DNA from: Paramarasmius palmivorus
Taxonomy: Eukaryota > Basidiomycota > Agaricomycetes > Agaricales > Marasmiaceae
NCBI GenBank assembly: GCA_037176845.1
Contig: JAYKXP010000062.1
Coordinates: forward strand, 62,001 to 126,000
Direction: 5' to 3'
DNA: 64,000 nt
Position numbers and translations under genes: made by a program. This document shows, one piece after another, positions 11,281 to 21,059 of this stretch. How positions within the stretch are numbered: position 1 is the first letter of the stretch; each line of letters opens with the position of its first letter. The notes below the pieces were generated by a model. The model was not told the DNA's origin and made no database searches. It worked only from the letters and a program-made list of their open reading frames with translations.

Positions 11281-12762
11281 TCAAAACCGTCCACCTCCGG
11301 GTAAACACCCCACCGAATGCGACTTTCTATGCCCAGACCTCACCACTGTCGACTTCCTATTCATCGTCTGTGCCCGACTAAGCCTGTACTCAGCATGCGC
11401 CCTACTCATCCTATACTCCGCGACGCTCAACCCTGCTATCCGCCTCTTCCTTCCAAATACCGGCGCACTGTTCCTCCTAGAATGTCTAGAAGCGATAGTC
11501 GAAGACGAAGGTAACGAAAAGAACTCTTCCGGCGAAAGCAGCGGTGCGAAATACACTTCCTCGTCTTCATCTTCCTCGTCCTCGTCCTCGCCAATGACAA
11601 ACTTGTCGTCTTCACCAAGGTCGGAGGAGGTGACGGAGAATCGACTCCTCGGGAAGTCGGGGACGATATCTAGAACCCTGTTTTTCAGACGCGCGATCTC
11701 CCTATCCTGCATCATAGTGTGAGGCTGATTCATTAGCGAAGACCGAAGAGACGACGCGTAGTACGTTGGGATCGCTTGAGGTCTGGACATGCCATTGGCG
11801 ATAGAATTCTGGCTGTTCAACTTGCTCCATGGATGATGAAACTGCCCCTTCTCGCTATCCACCATATCCTTCTCCATGCACGGGTTCATGTCGTATTCGA
11901 GTTTCCTTCTTCGGCACCACCAGTTGACGTTCTGAGTCTTCGCGACGATGAAACTGATAACGACGAGTGAGAAGAGTACGAGGAGGATGCAGGAGAGAAT
12001 GATGATTTGGCGATGTGTAGTCAGGTTGTAAGGCTTCTCCATGGCCCCAGGATCTATGATAGCGGTAGAGGTGGGGGTTCCCACCTGTGCTACGACGATT
12101 GATGTGTCTACGTCCGAATAGGACTGCGCGGTCAACGTGCCTTTAGAAAGTTTTGACGTCATGGAAGTAGGAGAAACGCTGCTTGCTAGCGACAGGGTGC
12201 CTCTGAAGATATACGATGGCAACGATGCAACGGAGGCCGAAGATGACGAAGGGCGAGATGCTTCCGAGTATGGAAATGAGCTTGGAGAGGAAGTTACTGT
12301 GGGAACGTCCGCTAAAGTCGACGAAAATGGAGTGGGTGAAGAAGAGAAGTCGGTCGTAGTGATATCAGGCGTACTGATAGGATTAGCTGAAGGCGAGGTA
12401 GTGAGGGCTGAAACAGAGCTCGTCACGTATTCCACCGGGATAAAGGACGTAGAAGAACTATCAAGCTCTATGGGAATGTCTTCAAGGACAATGGAAGTCG
12501 CGGAAACGGTGTCGAGCGTGTCGAGCGTGTCGAGCAATGTCGTAGGTTCGTTCAAGACCTGGGTCAGCGACGATTGAGCAGCGCGAGCGGGCTGTACGGT
12601 CGACATAGTGATTGGTAGACTTTGGAGATCTGGGGCATCGTCTTGTAGAATAGGATCTAGAGAAAGATCGACTGGTGCAGCAAGGAGTGTGGTGCATTGG
12701 AAAAGAATGGAAAAGGCATAGAACGCCTTTGTACATTTGGTCTTGCGGTCGTTTCTAGTCAT
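11281..12762 (-). CDS. Ser/Thr-rich single-pass membrane protein (493 residues)
   Basis: Unrecognised fungal surface-type protein, intronless. A signal peptide spans about residues 10-29 (AFYAFSILFQCTTLLAAP). Residues 30-245 are rich in Ser, Thr and Pro, as in O-mannosylated wall or sensor ectodomains. One membrane helix sits at about 252-274 (IIILSCILLVLFSLVVISFI), followed by Trp/Cys and basic residues (WWCRRRK) and a cytosolic tail of about 215 residues. The tail has an acidic run (GEDEDEEDEDEEVYF) encoded by simple CTT/CCT-type DNA, and a twofold AEYR(M/L)SRA repeat near the end. The layout resembles Mid2/Wsc-type stress sensors, but I see no Cys-rich WSC domain, so function is open. Confidence 0.75.
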   Translation of the reverse strand: MTRNDRKTKCTKAFYAFSILFQCTTLLAAPVDLSLDPILQDDAPDLQSLPITMSTVQPARAAQSSLTQVLNEPTTLLDTLDTLDTVSATSIVLEDIPIELDSSSTSFIPVEYVTSSVSALTTSPSANPISTPDITTTDFSSSPTPFSSTLADVPTVTSSPSSFPYSEASRPSSSSASVASLPSYIFRGTLSLASSVSPTSMTSKLSKGTLTAQSYSDVDTSIVVAQVGTPTSTAIIDPGAMEKPYNLTTHRQIIILSCILLVLFSLVVISFIVAKTQNVNWWCRRRKLEYDMNPCMEKDMVDSEKGQFHHPWSKLNSQNSIANGMSRPQAIPTYYASSLRSSLMNQPHTMMQDREIARLKNRVLDIVPDFPRSRFSVTSSDLGEDDKFVIGEDEDEEDEDEEVYFAPLLSPEEFFSLPSSSTIASRHSRRNSAPVFGRKRRIAGLSVAEYRMSRAHAEYRLSRAQTMNRKSTVVRSGHRKSHSVGCLPGGGRF

Positions 12763-12952
12763 GTTGAATAATGAGCGTGAGGGTTTGCCGTGTGGGCGTG
12801 GGGAATTAGAGTAGATGGTGGTGGTTCGAGTTGAAGGATGCTCTGCGTAAAATCGTTAGAATATCAGAGGTGCGATCTATCTATCTATCTGACATATTCT
12901 CCCACCGGACCATGCATCATGGAAATTTACCCTGTCTTACCTTTTGTTCGCT

Positions 12953-14187
12953 ATGTCGGAAAAGAAGACTGTTTTGATTACAGGCTGTAGCTCTGGTGGG
13001 ATAGGACATGCTTTGGCCAAAGAATTCAACGCGCAAGGCGAGTGATTCTGACCCTTGGATGTCCAAAAAGCTGACGCAGAACAGGCCTACGCGTTTTTGC
13101 AACTGCACGTCGTTTGGAATCAATGGGGGAGTTGGAAAAGCTTGGAATAGAAACCCTGGCTTTGGATGTCACGGATGCGGAGTCCATAGGGAGGACGCGA
13201 GACGAAATTGCCAGTCGAACCAACGGAAGGCTGGACATCCTCGTCAACAATGCGTGCGTTCATCCACTCTTCTTTCCTCGACTTTGTACTAACGTGAGCA
13301 CACTTAGCGGTCAAGGCAAGTTTATAATCCCACTCTCCTCTGGCCGTACCTGATATCAAGCTCAGCTTACCCTGTCGCTGCTACTGACATGTCCATGGAT
13401 GCCGTGCGAGCTCTCTTTGAAGTCAACCTCTTCGCACCCATGGCTCTCGTCCAAAAATTCGTGCATCTCCTTATCTCTTCCAGACAAGGACGTATCATCA
13501 ACATCGGAAGCCAGTCGGGCATCCTCCCTGTACCATTTAGTGCAGCGTACAACACCAGCAAAGCCGCGATACACGCATTCGGAAACACGCTTCGTGTCGA
13601 GTTAGCACCATTCAAGTACGTCTTTGATGAATAATATGGATACCAATCATTCTGAATCTCAATTTTTCTCCAGTATCCATGTCATGAATGTGAGTCACCA
13701 TGTCTTTGAACACCACAAAGCCAGACCAAACTGTTCCACAGGTAATCACTGGCGCAGTAAAAAGCAACATCGCGAAGCCAAATACGATACCCGACAATTC
13801 CTTATTCAAAGCCATGGAACCTCTTTATCAGGCCAAACGTTTGAACGTCTCTCAAGGTAGGCTGCCGTCCATCCTACCTCTTTTCCTTGCCCTAACTCTA
13901 TGTATATTTAAACAGTGAATGCAACACCCACAGAAGAATACGCTCGCACAGTAGTAGCTGAAGTTCTCAAATCGTCACCTCGTGCTGTCCTCTGGGCTGG
14001 CAGTCGGTCTTGGACAGTCTGGTTTTTGGATACATTTCTTCCTCAAAGCGTCAAGGTGAGCAATCATACTTAGTATTGCTTCATCAATTCCGGAAGCTTA
14101 CTCGCTCCAAAGGACTGGGCGATGACGAGGATGTTCGGGTTCTCTGAGTTTGCGCTTCAAATACGGAATAAGAACAAGCACGTCTAG
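12953..14187 (+). CDS. Ayr1-like short-chain dehydrogenase/reductase
   Basis: Classical SDR most like NADPH-dependent 1-acyl-dihydroxyacetone-phosphate reductase (yeast Ayr1), which acts in ether-lipid/phosphatidate synthesis at the ER and lipid droplets. Eight exons (12953-13037, 13085-13253, 13308-13315, 13366-13615, 13674-13689, 13742-13856, 13916-14055, 14113-14187) close in frame to 285 residues. Cofactor motif ITGCSSGGIG at the N-terminus; LDILVNNAG; catalytic Ser in INIGSQSG; YNTSK gives the Tyr and Lys. ITGAVKSNIAK matches the family's segment after the active site. Two introns (13038-13084 and 13316-13365) have GC donors, and exon 3 is only 8 bases. Other SDR substrates cannot be excluded. 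Confidence 0.87.
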
Positions 14188-14931
14188 AAGCCTGCTGTAG
14201 CATGTAACACGGTCTAAAACACGATGCTTTCACTTTTTCCGCCCCACGAACGCTAGACACTGGCGCGAAAACTCATGCAAAACGACTTCACGGATCCGCA
14301 TCGGGATTGGTCGCGGAAGAAACGAAGGGCAAGACCTAGTGTTTCATGACTCCCGAAAGAAAGCGGCATCGTTCAAAGGCGCTTTAGTGCAAGAGGAGGT
14401 GGTAAAGTTATCGGATCTTGACCAACAGAAAGGTGGCATGGCCGGGTGTAGGACGGGGGCCAGATAGTTATGGAGGATTGGTCTAGCGGTACGTGCGAAG
14501 TACTGGCAAAGAATCTGGCTGACTAGGAACGTAGCTTTGGGCTTACATTCGAACCTCCAGAAGATTACCATTCACAATTTCTTTCTCTCGATGAACGAGA
14601 ACTCGGCGTTTCGTTAGTAGGTGCCCGACTCCGAAATCGTTAGTTATGCCTTGCATGCTAATGGTTCCACCTTTCTAGACCATCAATAGTATCGGTCCGA
14701 GCCTTCTGTGGCCTAAAGCATTGTCATTCCGAAGGGGTTTCTAGTGTCAATTCCGGGCGGCATGGTCTTTAGGAAACGGAAGAGAAAGGTTCTTCCTTCC
14801 GAAGCCATTCAATACCTTGTGTAGCCATGATGGCTGCTCGTGTTCCCCAGGGGTATAAAAGCCCTCTCTTCAACTTCTCAAACTCTCAGACTGGTTATCA
14901 GCTCTTTCGCCTTCACATACTCATCACCGCT
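14188..14931. other. Intergenic, no gene seen
   Basis: Separates the dehydrogenase from the small secreted protein gene. Only short unsupported frames; one tRNA A-box-like string near 14480 lacks a B box. Confidence 0.5.
14854..14860 (+). promoter_or_regulatory. TATA box of small secreted protein gene
   Basis: TATAAAA, 71 bases before the ATG at 14932, in a pyrimidine-rich 5' leader typical of highly expressed fungal secreted-protein genes. Confidence 0.6.
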
Positions 14932-15811
14932 ATGTTCGCAAAGCAACTCCCAGCTCTCCTTCTCGTCGCCCTTTGTGGACTCTCCTCTGTCATCGCCTCA
15001 GGACACGAAGACACATCCAGCTGCAACTCCGTCAGTCAAGAGAAGATTGGAGAAAAGCAGGTTAAGATGGAGGACTTTGACTGTTCTGGTCAATCTGGTG
15101 ACTCTGTGGGTGATAGTAAGATGGCAAAGAAGAAGAAGCCTGCCAAGGGGGGTGATGACGGAGTGGTGAACGTCTGTGGTGCTCAGTGTAAGTTCAATTT
15201 ATCACTTTTACCCACAAGTATTGGTATTGAAGAATGTTCGCTTCGTAGGTGACACTGTCTGTTACGACCACAACAAGCCTCCGTTCTACTACCCCAGCGA
15301 CTGTCAAGTCATCTATGATGCTTTGTGGTATGCTTCCCAGAAGAATGGTGCGTGTATACCCGTCTGCATTAGCCAGAGTTTCGTCTCATGATACTCTTCC
15401 CTATCTACAGTGCAAGGCCAACACTTCACCATCGCAAAGGTGCTATATCTTTCATTCAATCTGTCTAAATCCCGCTGACTTTCCCGTCAATTTAGGACCA
15501 CACCGTATCCATGTCCTACGCAACTTGCAAAGGCTCGTTCATCAACGAGATTGATGACCACCCTCTGGAATACTGCCGCAACGACTTTGTATGTTCTTCT
15601 GCTTCCTCGGGCTCTATCGCTGTACTTACCATTAGCGTACAGGGTGCTGTCATCAAATACATCGCAGGTGCATGCCCCGGTGGTGGAAAGTGTGTTGCTA
15701 AAGACAAGACTTGGACTATTCGGTAAGGGCGTTCAGTTTGCCCTGATTATGCTCTGATATTGATGTTTTATGGACAGTGCCATTGGAACGACTCCCATCC
15801 CAGGCAACTAA
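14932..15811 (+). CDS. Small secreted Cys-containing protein (possibly Hce2/Ecp2-like)
   Basis: Exons 14932-15187, 15249-15347, 15411-15439, 15496-15588, 15643-15722 and 15778-15811 give 196 residues. A signal peptide (about residues 1-23, FAKQLPALLLVALCGLSS) is followed by a low-complexity Lys-rich linker (KMAKKKKPAKGG). The mature domain has about eight Cys: NVCGAQCDTVC, SDCQVIYDALW, SYATCKGSF, EYCRNDFGAVIKYIAGAC and GGKC. The spacing of SDCQ..., ...YATC... and ...CPGGGKC recalls the Hce2/Ecp2 fold of fungal secreted effectors and their saprobic relatives, but similarity by eye is loose and no activity should be assumed. Secretion is well supported; family placement is not. Confidence 0.72.
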
Positions 15812-16482
15812 GCGTAGTAATAGCAGAGAAATGTCGGACACTCGCGATATTTATATATACCTATCTATGAAGTTCCCTTCCTTGACTTCGGTACAGCACT
15901 TAAGTATGGCAAGGCAATAAGACGTAATCAAGCGTTGCAAAGCTCATTGGGGAGAAAAACTTGTACCCTTCGTTTGTGCCGAGGAAGCTGTTAAGTCCGA
16001 ATAAGTCCGGACGAGTCCGACCAGACTCCGACGGCTCCGACTCCATTTTGCAGCACCTCTGTTCTCACTTAACCGCTATCACCAAGGCAGACTCCGTGCA
16101 AAAAAAAAAAAAAAAACAAAAGATGCCAAAGGACACTCGATGGGTGAAGGCCTCAGAATACGAGTCACTAGCGATATATAGGTCAACTCTATCACCTTGA
16201 GCAAGGGTCCGTTGTTCGTCTTTTTCTCTTTCAGGCATAGAATCCTCATTTGTACACTTTACAGGTTCTAGACAGATTATGATCCGCGATCTTTCTCGAC
16301 GCTTGTGTCATATATCTTGTCGAAGTCGACTTCGCTTGCGGCGTAAGCAATCATTATGCACCTTCCTTCAGAATCCCATCGAGACTTCCAAAAACGACCG
16401 AATGACGTGCGCCGCAAGCCTTGGTACGCGCAATCGAGGATATAAAGTCAATGTACATCAAACTGCAATTGTTATCGATCCC
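15812..16482. other. Intergenic region with CCGA-rich repeats and poly-A run
   Basis: Holds degenerate short repeats of AGTCCGA type (about 15992-16043) and a poly-A run near 16100-16116. No gene recognised. An open frame from 16279 runs into the next gene but lies mostly before its TATA box. Confidence 0.5.
16441..16446 (+). promoter_or_regulatory. TATA box of Gal80-like gene 2
   Basis: TATAAA ends 36 bases before the ATG at 16483, matching the geometry of the paralogue at 9052 and arguing against an upstream start at 16279. Confidence 0.6.
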
Positions 16483-17694
16483 ATGTCACCCATCCGACTT
16501 GGATTCGTTGGCCTGTCAGCAACTGGCTGGGCATCCTATACCCTCGTTCCACCTCTTCTCGAGGAACCTCTCTCTTCAAAATACACTCTCACCGCAGTAT
16601 CTACTACAAATCCCACCTCCGCAAGCGCTTGCGCCGAAAAATACAGCAAACTCACATCCGCTCCCGTAAAAGCCTACCATGGATCAACGGAGCAGATTGC
16701 CAATGACCCCAACGTGGATATGGTGGCCGTTTCAGTGCGTACACCAGCGCACGTAGATGCTGCTTTACCTGTCCTTCGGGCGAAGAAAAGCCTTTTTGTT
16801 GAATGGCCGGCAGGAATGCACCTAGCTGGGACGAACGAGCTTGCGGAGACTGCGAAGAAAAATGGAGTTAGGACCTTGGTTGGGTTCCAGACTCGCCAAG
16901 CTGCCTATGTGAAGAAGGCAAGTACTTGTTTTCAAGAAGGTCGCCCTTGGGTTGACCTAGGATCTAGGTCAAAGAGATTCTTGACTCAGGAGTTTTGGGT
17001 AGAATCCTCTCGACATCTTTGGTACGTGTATGGTCTTTCTAACGCTTCCGCATTAGCTGAACATTGTGATCAGATTGCCTCCCTCTACTTCCCAGGTGGC
17101 CGAGGACCTACAGGCTACGAACCTTATCGTTACATCTACGACGTGTCCAACGGTACTACCATGGTTGACATTGACGCTGGACATATCACTGATATGTTCC
17201 ACTATCTTTTTGGACCTATCGCAACCGTTACCGCACACCTCGCCAATCAATATCCCGCCGTTCAGCTTGTCGACTTCTCTGGCAAGGCTGTCGGTGAACC
17301 TATTCCCCAGGATGATATCCATCACGTCGTTTTCGGTGGTCAGTTTGGGAACACGGACGCTACAGCTCTATCTGTAGACATTCGTAATGTGTTAACAGAG
17401 CACGGCACTGGACTGTTTTGGGTTATAGATGGGGAAAGGGGGACAATCAAGCTGAGAGCAGATGGGATGAAGGGACAGACGTTCATGAAAGCACAACCAG
17501 AGGTATGGCTGAATGGGGAGAAACTGGAAGTTGAGATGGATACCGAAGCTCAGCGATCAGCGAGGTCTTGGAGCAAGTTTGCCGACGGGGCAGAAGGCGA
17601 GTATCCTACACTGGAGGATGCTGTAAGGGCCAAAAGAGTTGTTGATGCGATTTTCACGAGCAGTAGAGAGGGCAGAAAGGTGAATTTATCGTAA
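16483..17694 (+). CDS. Gal80-like Gfo/Idh/MocA family protein, copy 2
   Basis: Paralogue of the gene at 9052. Exons 16483-16917, 16968-17021 and 17074-17694 give 369 residues. Rossmann start RLGFVGLSATGWASY; conserved blocks TAVSTTNPTSASACAEKYS, VKEILDSGVLGRILSTSL and YIYDVSNGTTMVDIDAGH, then GLFWVIDGERGTIKL. The catalytic EKP motif again reads FVEWPAG, so Lys is absent, as in Gal80-type regulators. The first intron has a GC donor (AAG then GCAAGT) where copy 1 has GTAAGC at the same place. Copy 1 carries about seven extra residues after KYSK. The two copies are 7.4 kb apart with seven unrelated-gene positions between, so this is an old, dispersed duplication. Confidence 0.86.
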   Translation: MSPIRLGFVGLSATGWASYTLVPPLLEEPLSSKYTLTAVSTTNPTSASACAEKYSKLTSAPVKAYHGSTEQIANDPNVDMVAVSVRTPAHVDAALPVLRAKKSLFVEWPAGMHLAGTNELAETAKKNGVRTLVGFQTRQAAYVKKASTCFQEGRPWVDLGSRSKRFLTQEFWVESSRHLWYVYGLSNASALAEHCDQIASLYFPGGRGPTGYEPYRYIYDVSNGTTMVDIDAGHITDMFHYLFGPIATVTAHLANQYPAVQLVDFSGKAVGEPIPQDDIHHVVFGGQFGNTDATALSVDIRNVLTEHGTGLFWVIDGERGTIKLRADGMKGQTFMKAQPEVWLNGEKLEVEMDTEAQRSARSWSKFADGAEGEYPTLEDAVRAKRVVDAIFTSSREGRKVNLS

Positions 17695-17922
17695 GGTATC
17701 GTCTTTAGCAACCTAGTATACTGTAAGCTCTAGGAGAAGGAAGAATTGAAATATGTCAGCGTATGAACTCATACACGTATACTCCGAACTCGTCAAGCTC
17801 GAACTAGTCTAATCGATTTCCTCCCTCAATCAAGCCTGTTTGCCATCATCGAAATTCATAACACCAATAGTATGGCCAAAAATAACCAGCTGAAGTAAAG
17901 TGGTATATACATGAAACTGAGA

Positions 17923-19173
17923 TTACAGCTCTTCATGAGGATGATCACCATCTGCCGTGATGGATGTCGCATCTGAATCCGCCGAGGTACTTAACAGGGT
18001 CAAACTCAGGACCTCTGAGATCGTCGAGGCCGCACTCCCCTGAGCCTCTTCGGTTGCAGTCATCGATTCTATCGTAGGCGTCAGCGTCCCTGTTACACTC
18101 GACGCAGCCGACGACAAGACGCTTGAGAAGGACACTGCAACCGTCGTCACACCCACTGCCTCTGACAAAGGCACCTTCAACAACTCCGCATCACCACTGA
18201 AATCCGGTATGAATCTCGTCCACCAGAACGCTATCCGTATGCTTCGATCCAACACACGCTCCTTGACGACTAATAAGACAACGCAAAGGAAGAACACCAG
18301 ACCAGCAATGATGAGGGCACGGTCCTGCCAGTCTGATTTGGCGAGAGCGGTGACCAAAGTCTTGGAAGTGTCCATGGTGAAGGTGAGGGTGTCGTGAGCC
18401 GTTGACGTGGATTGGAGGGTCTTTGTAGAGGACTCTGGAGGGAGATCAGGGTCTGAATGGGATATAGGTACAAGGGACACTTACCGAGCATTTGAACAGA
18501 CAGGACAGACCGCTCGAGTTCTCCTTGCATTAGAGCGATAGTGCGCTGCAAGCCCTCAGTGACCTTGTTATTGGCGTCCATAAGAGCATCTTCTCTACAA
18601 GGGCTCAAGATCATTGGTACCGTGTGGCATCAGAATAGTGAGGCAACCAACCTGCTCTTGCCCTTTCCATCGCTGACCTGTTGTTTTCCAGCAGCAGACT
18701 GGAGCAATACCTCGCGGTTCGAAAGACTCATTGCATCAATAACACGTTTCGAGGCCAGCAAAGCCGCTCTAGATTCCTTCCTGAGCCTTTCCAAAGTTCG
18801 TCAGTAACATTTTCAGGCCGTTTGAGACTAATAACACACCTGTTCAGCACCTGCACTTTGTCGTCCACAACTTGCTTCAGCAACCTCCGATTCCTCTCTC
18901 CTTGCTGGTCTCCCACAAATACATCTAGTTCCTTTCCCAATAAGTACTTAATCAACGGTATGGTGTCAATAGACGAGCCCCTACCTCAATTTGTCTCGCA
19001 AGTTTGTCAATGTCTTCGCGTACTTCAGTCGCTAGCTGTTGTTGTAATGATAGCGGGCCTTTGCAATCCCGTAAACGGGGTATCTGGTATTCGGATATGT
19101 CATGCTCAAGTCTTGAAGTCGAAGCAACGAGGTTCTGAGCATCCTCGTCGAACGTTGGAGGAATGGGAGGCAT
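17923..19173 (-). CDS. SEC20: SEC20-family t-SNARE (ER/Golgi retrograde transport)
   Basis: Qb-SNARE of the ER membrane, which with Use1, Ufe1 and the Dsl1 tether receives COPI vesicles from the Golgi. Five exons give about 345 residues from the ATG at 19173. The N-terminal half is coiled-coil rich (RLEHDISEYQIPRL). The Sec20 domain reads SSTKTLQSTSTAHDTLTF, then TSKTLVTALAKSDWQDRALI and a membrane helix GLVFFLCVVLLVV; the motif after it (VLDRSIRIAFWWTRFIP) is diagnostic for fungal Sec20. A lumenal tail of about 100 Ser/Thr-rich residues follows, ending HPHEEL, an HDEL-like retrieval signal as in yeast Sec20. The start lies 156 bp from the divergent TLG1-like SNARE gene. Confidence 0.9.
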
Positions 19174-19329
19174 GGCGTGTAGACGACGTGGAGGCAGGGA
19201 GAAAGGCGCGGAAAATAAACAAATGTAAACCAAATTGCTTGCTCTTCTCCCTCATCGTCATCCACAATTACCGAATGCAGGACCGTTTCTCGCACACATA
19301 GACTGTAGCCAAGGTCAAGAACAACAATA
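19174..19329. promoter_or_regulatory. Shared divergent promoter of the two SNARE genes
   Basis: Only 156 bp separate the start codons of SEC20 (-) and TLG1 (+), so both 5' leaders and core promoters must share this stretch. I see no clear TATA box, as is common for housekeeping genes. Confidence 0.6.
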
Positions 19330-20360
19330 ATGGCTACTGACCCGTACCATGCCGTGCAACAAGAAGTTCAGTCGTCGCTGCAAACAGCGACGCAGTTACG
19401 CGCGTCCTATGTGCGCATACGGAATATGAATGTTAGAGAGGATAGTGAAGAGTTGGTTTGGGCCAAGAACGAGGTGAGTGTCTCAATACGCATATGCTAT
19501 GTGAGTAAGTTTCTGATTCTGGAGCACATCATAGTTGAAAGCTACGTTGGCAGCGCTAGAAGCAGACTTTGAAGATTTGGAGGAGAGCGTGAGGTAAGTC
19601 CCTAGTGAAATTCTCCAACATGGAAGCTGATATCTGCCATAGGATAGTAGAGACTACCGGAGCACGCATGTTTGGTATTGAAGACATGGAACTCCAAGAA
19701 CGGAAGAAATATGTCATACATGTCCGTCGGGAGCTTGAGGTGGGTTGTCCTTCTTTCTGGGCCCTGTATACGGGTTTCTGAACGTTCTCATCTTCGCAAG
19801 TCCAGAGCATGAGAGCAGAGGTCTCAGATTCACCTTCAACACCTGGCCCTGCAACGCCGAAGTTACGGTCTCCGGGGCCCAGATCACCAGCGCCATTACA
19901 CCCTACGCAAGGGACTGGGTATGATGATGATGATGACCACCAGGCCGCCTGGGCGCGGGAAGAGCAGCAGGCATGTTTGCATATCCTATCCTATCGTTTA
20001 ACCTTACTAACTGTGACCAACTCGCCTAGATGATGATAAGAGAACAAGATCGGACAATGGATTCAATATCTAACACGCTTACGACTCTCGCACAGCAAGC
20101 TGGCCTTATGGGTCAAGAAATCGTCGAACATAATGAGTACGCTCGATTGCTGTTGTAACCTTTCCATTGACTGATCATCTGTCACTAGGATGCTCGATGA
20201 CCTGGAACGTAATGTTGACCGGACAGATTCTAAGCTTGCGGACGCTATGAAAAAGATGCGCAAGTTCATGCGAGAAACGGAAGAACGGGGCAGTGGGTGG
20301 TGCATCATACTTCTGATCATTGTTCTTATGGTCCTGTTGTTGGTTGTGATATTGATTTGA
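19330..20360 (+). CDS. TLG1: Tlg1/syntaxin-6-like Qc-SNARE
   Basis: SNARE of the trans-Golgi/early endosome, used for endosome-to-Golgi retrieval. Exons 19330-19473, 19535-19593, 19643-19739, 19806-19970, 20030-20136 and 20189-20360 give 247 residues. The N-terminal helical domain (DPYHAVQQEVQSSLQTATQL ... IRNMNVREDSEELVWAKNE) matches the syntaxin-6 N-domain, including the GIEDMELQERKKYV block. A Pro/Ser linker and an Asp run follow. The SNARE motif TMDSISNTLTTLAQQAGLMG continues to DSKLADAMKKMRKFMRE and ends in a C-terminal membrane anchor (IILLIIVLMVLLLVVILI). Intron 4 (19971-20029) begins with GC. Looks complete. Confidence 0.9.
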
Positions 20361-21059
20361 GTCTTCTTTGCTATCTCCGACTTCTAATCTTACGCACGAC
20401 AACACTATTGTAGGATTTCCCAGATATCAATAGAAACCGCTTAGGCAAACATGACGAGGGAATACAGTAACACGACTATTAGGGAAACGCAAGGGAAGTT
20501 ATTAATAATACCAGCAAATGATTTCCTTTCTCCTTCCCTCAGCCAGAGCCTTGTTCAGAGATTCACCTTCAACGAGATCTTTGCGACAGAATGCATTGTC
20601 CAAACGCATTGATTCCCAAAGGCCATAGGACTCACATGCCTCGGCTCTCGAGCAAAGACCGAGCGTCGGAAGCGAATCTACCATTTCTGCTCTTGCTTCT
20701 CCCTGCCTCGATAACAAGTGTTTCGTGGCATAGCTTATTCGGGTCATTTCATGCGTTTTGCGGTATCTGGATCAATGATGCTGTGTGAACACTGCAGATG
20801 CTGAAGGTGCGGAATAATTTCAGAGTCTCGCATCATCTTATGATACTCTAGAGCGTCGATAAAAGTATTTTTGTTGCGATAACACCTCTAGGATCAGGAA
20901 TCATACAATCTATTGATATACAAACTCAATCGTGATCTCTGAGTGTCAGCAACGCATGACGGGCGAAGGCGCGCGCGCTGACCTTTTTATAACAAGCTAG
21001 TGCGCTCAGTAGTGATCCCTGCGTCCATATCTTCAGCGTTGACTTGGCCTTATCCCTCT
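20361..21059. other. Intergenic, no gene seen
   Basis: Downstream of TLG1 and upstream of the DUF6533-type gene. Short unsupported frames only. Confidence 0.5.

Noticed and set aside
14474..14500. tRNA-like string (TGGTCTAGCGGT)
   Set aside because: Resembles an A box but no B box (GGTTCGANTCC) or cloverleaf follows at a suitable distance.
16279..16482. In-frame N-terminal extension of Gal80-like copy 2
   Set aside because: Same reasoning: upstream of the TATA box and unlike the extension of copy 1.
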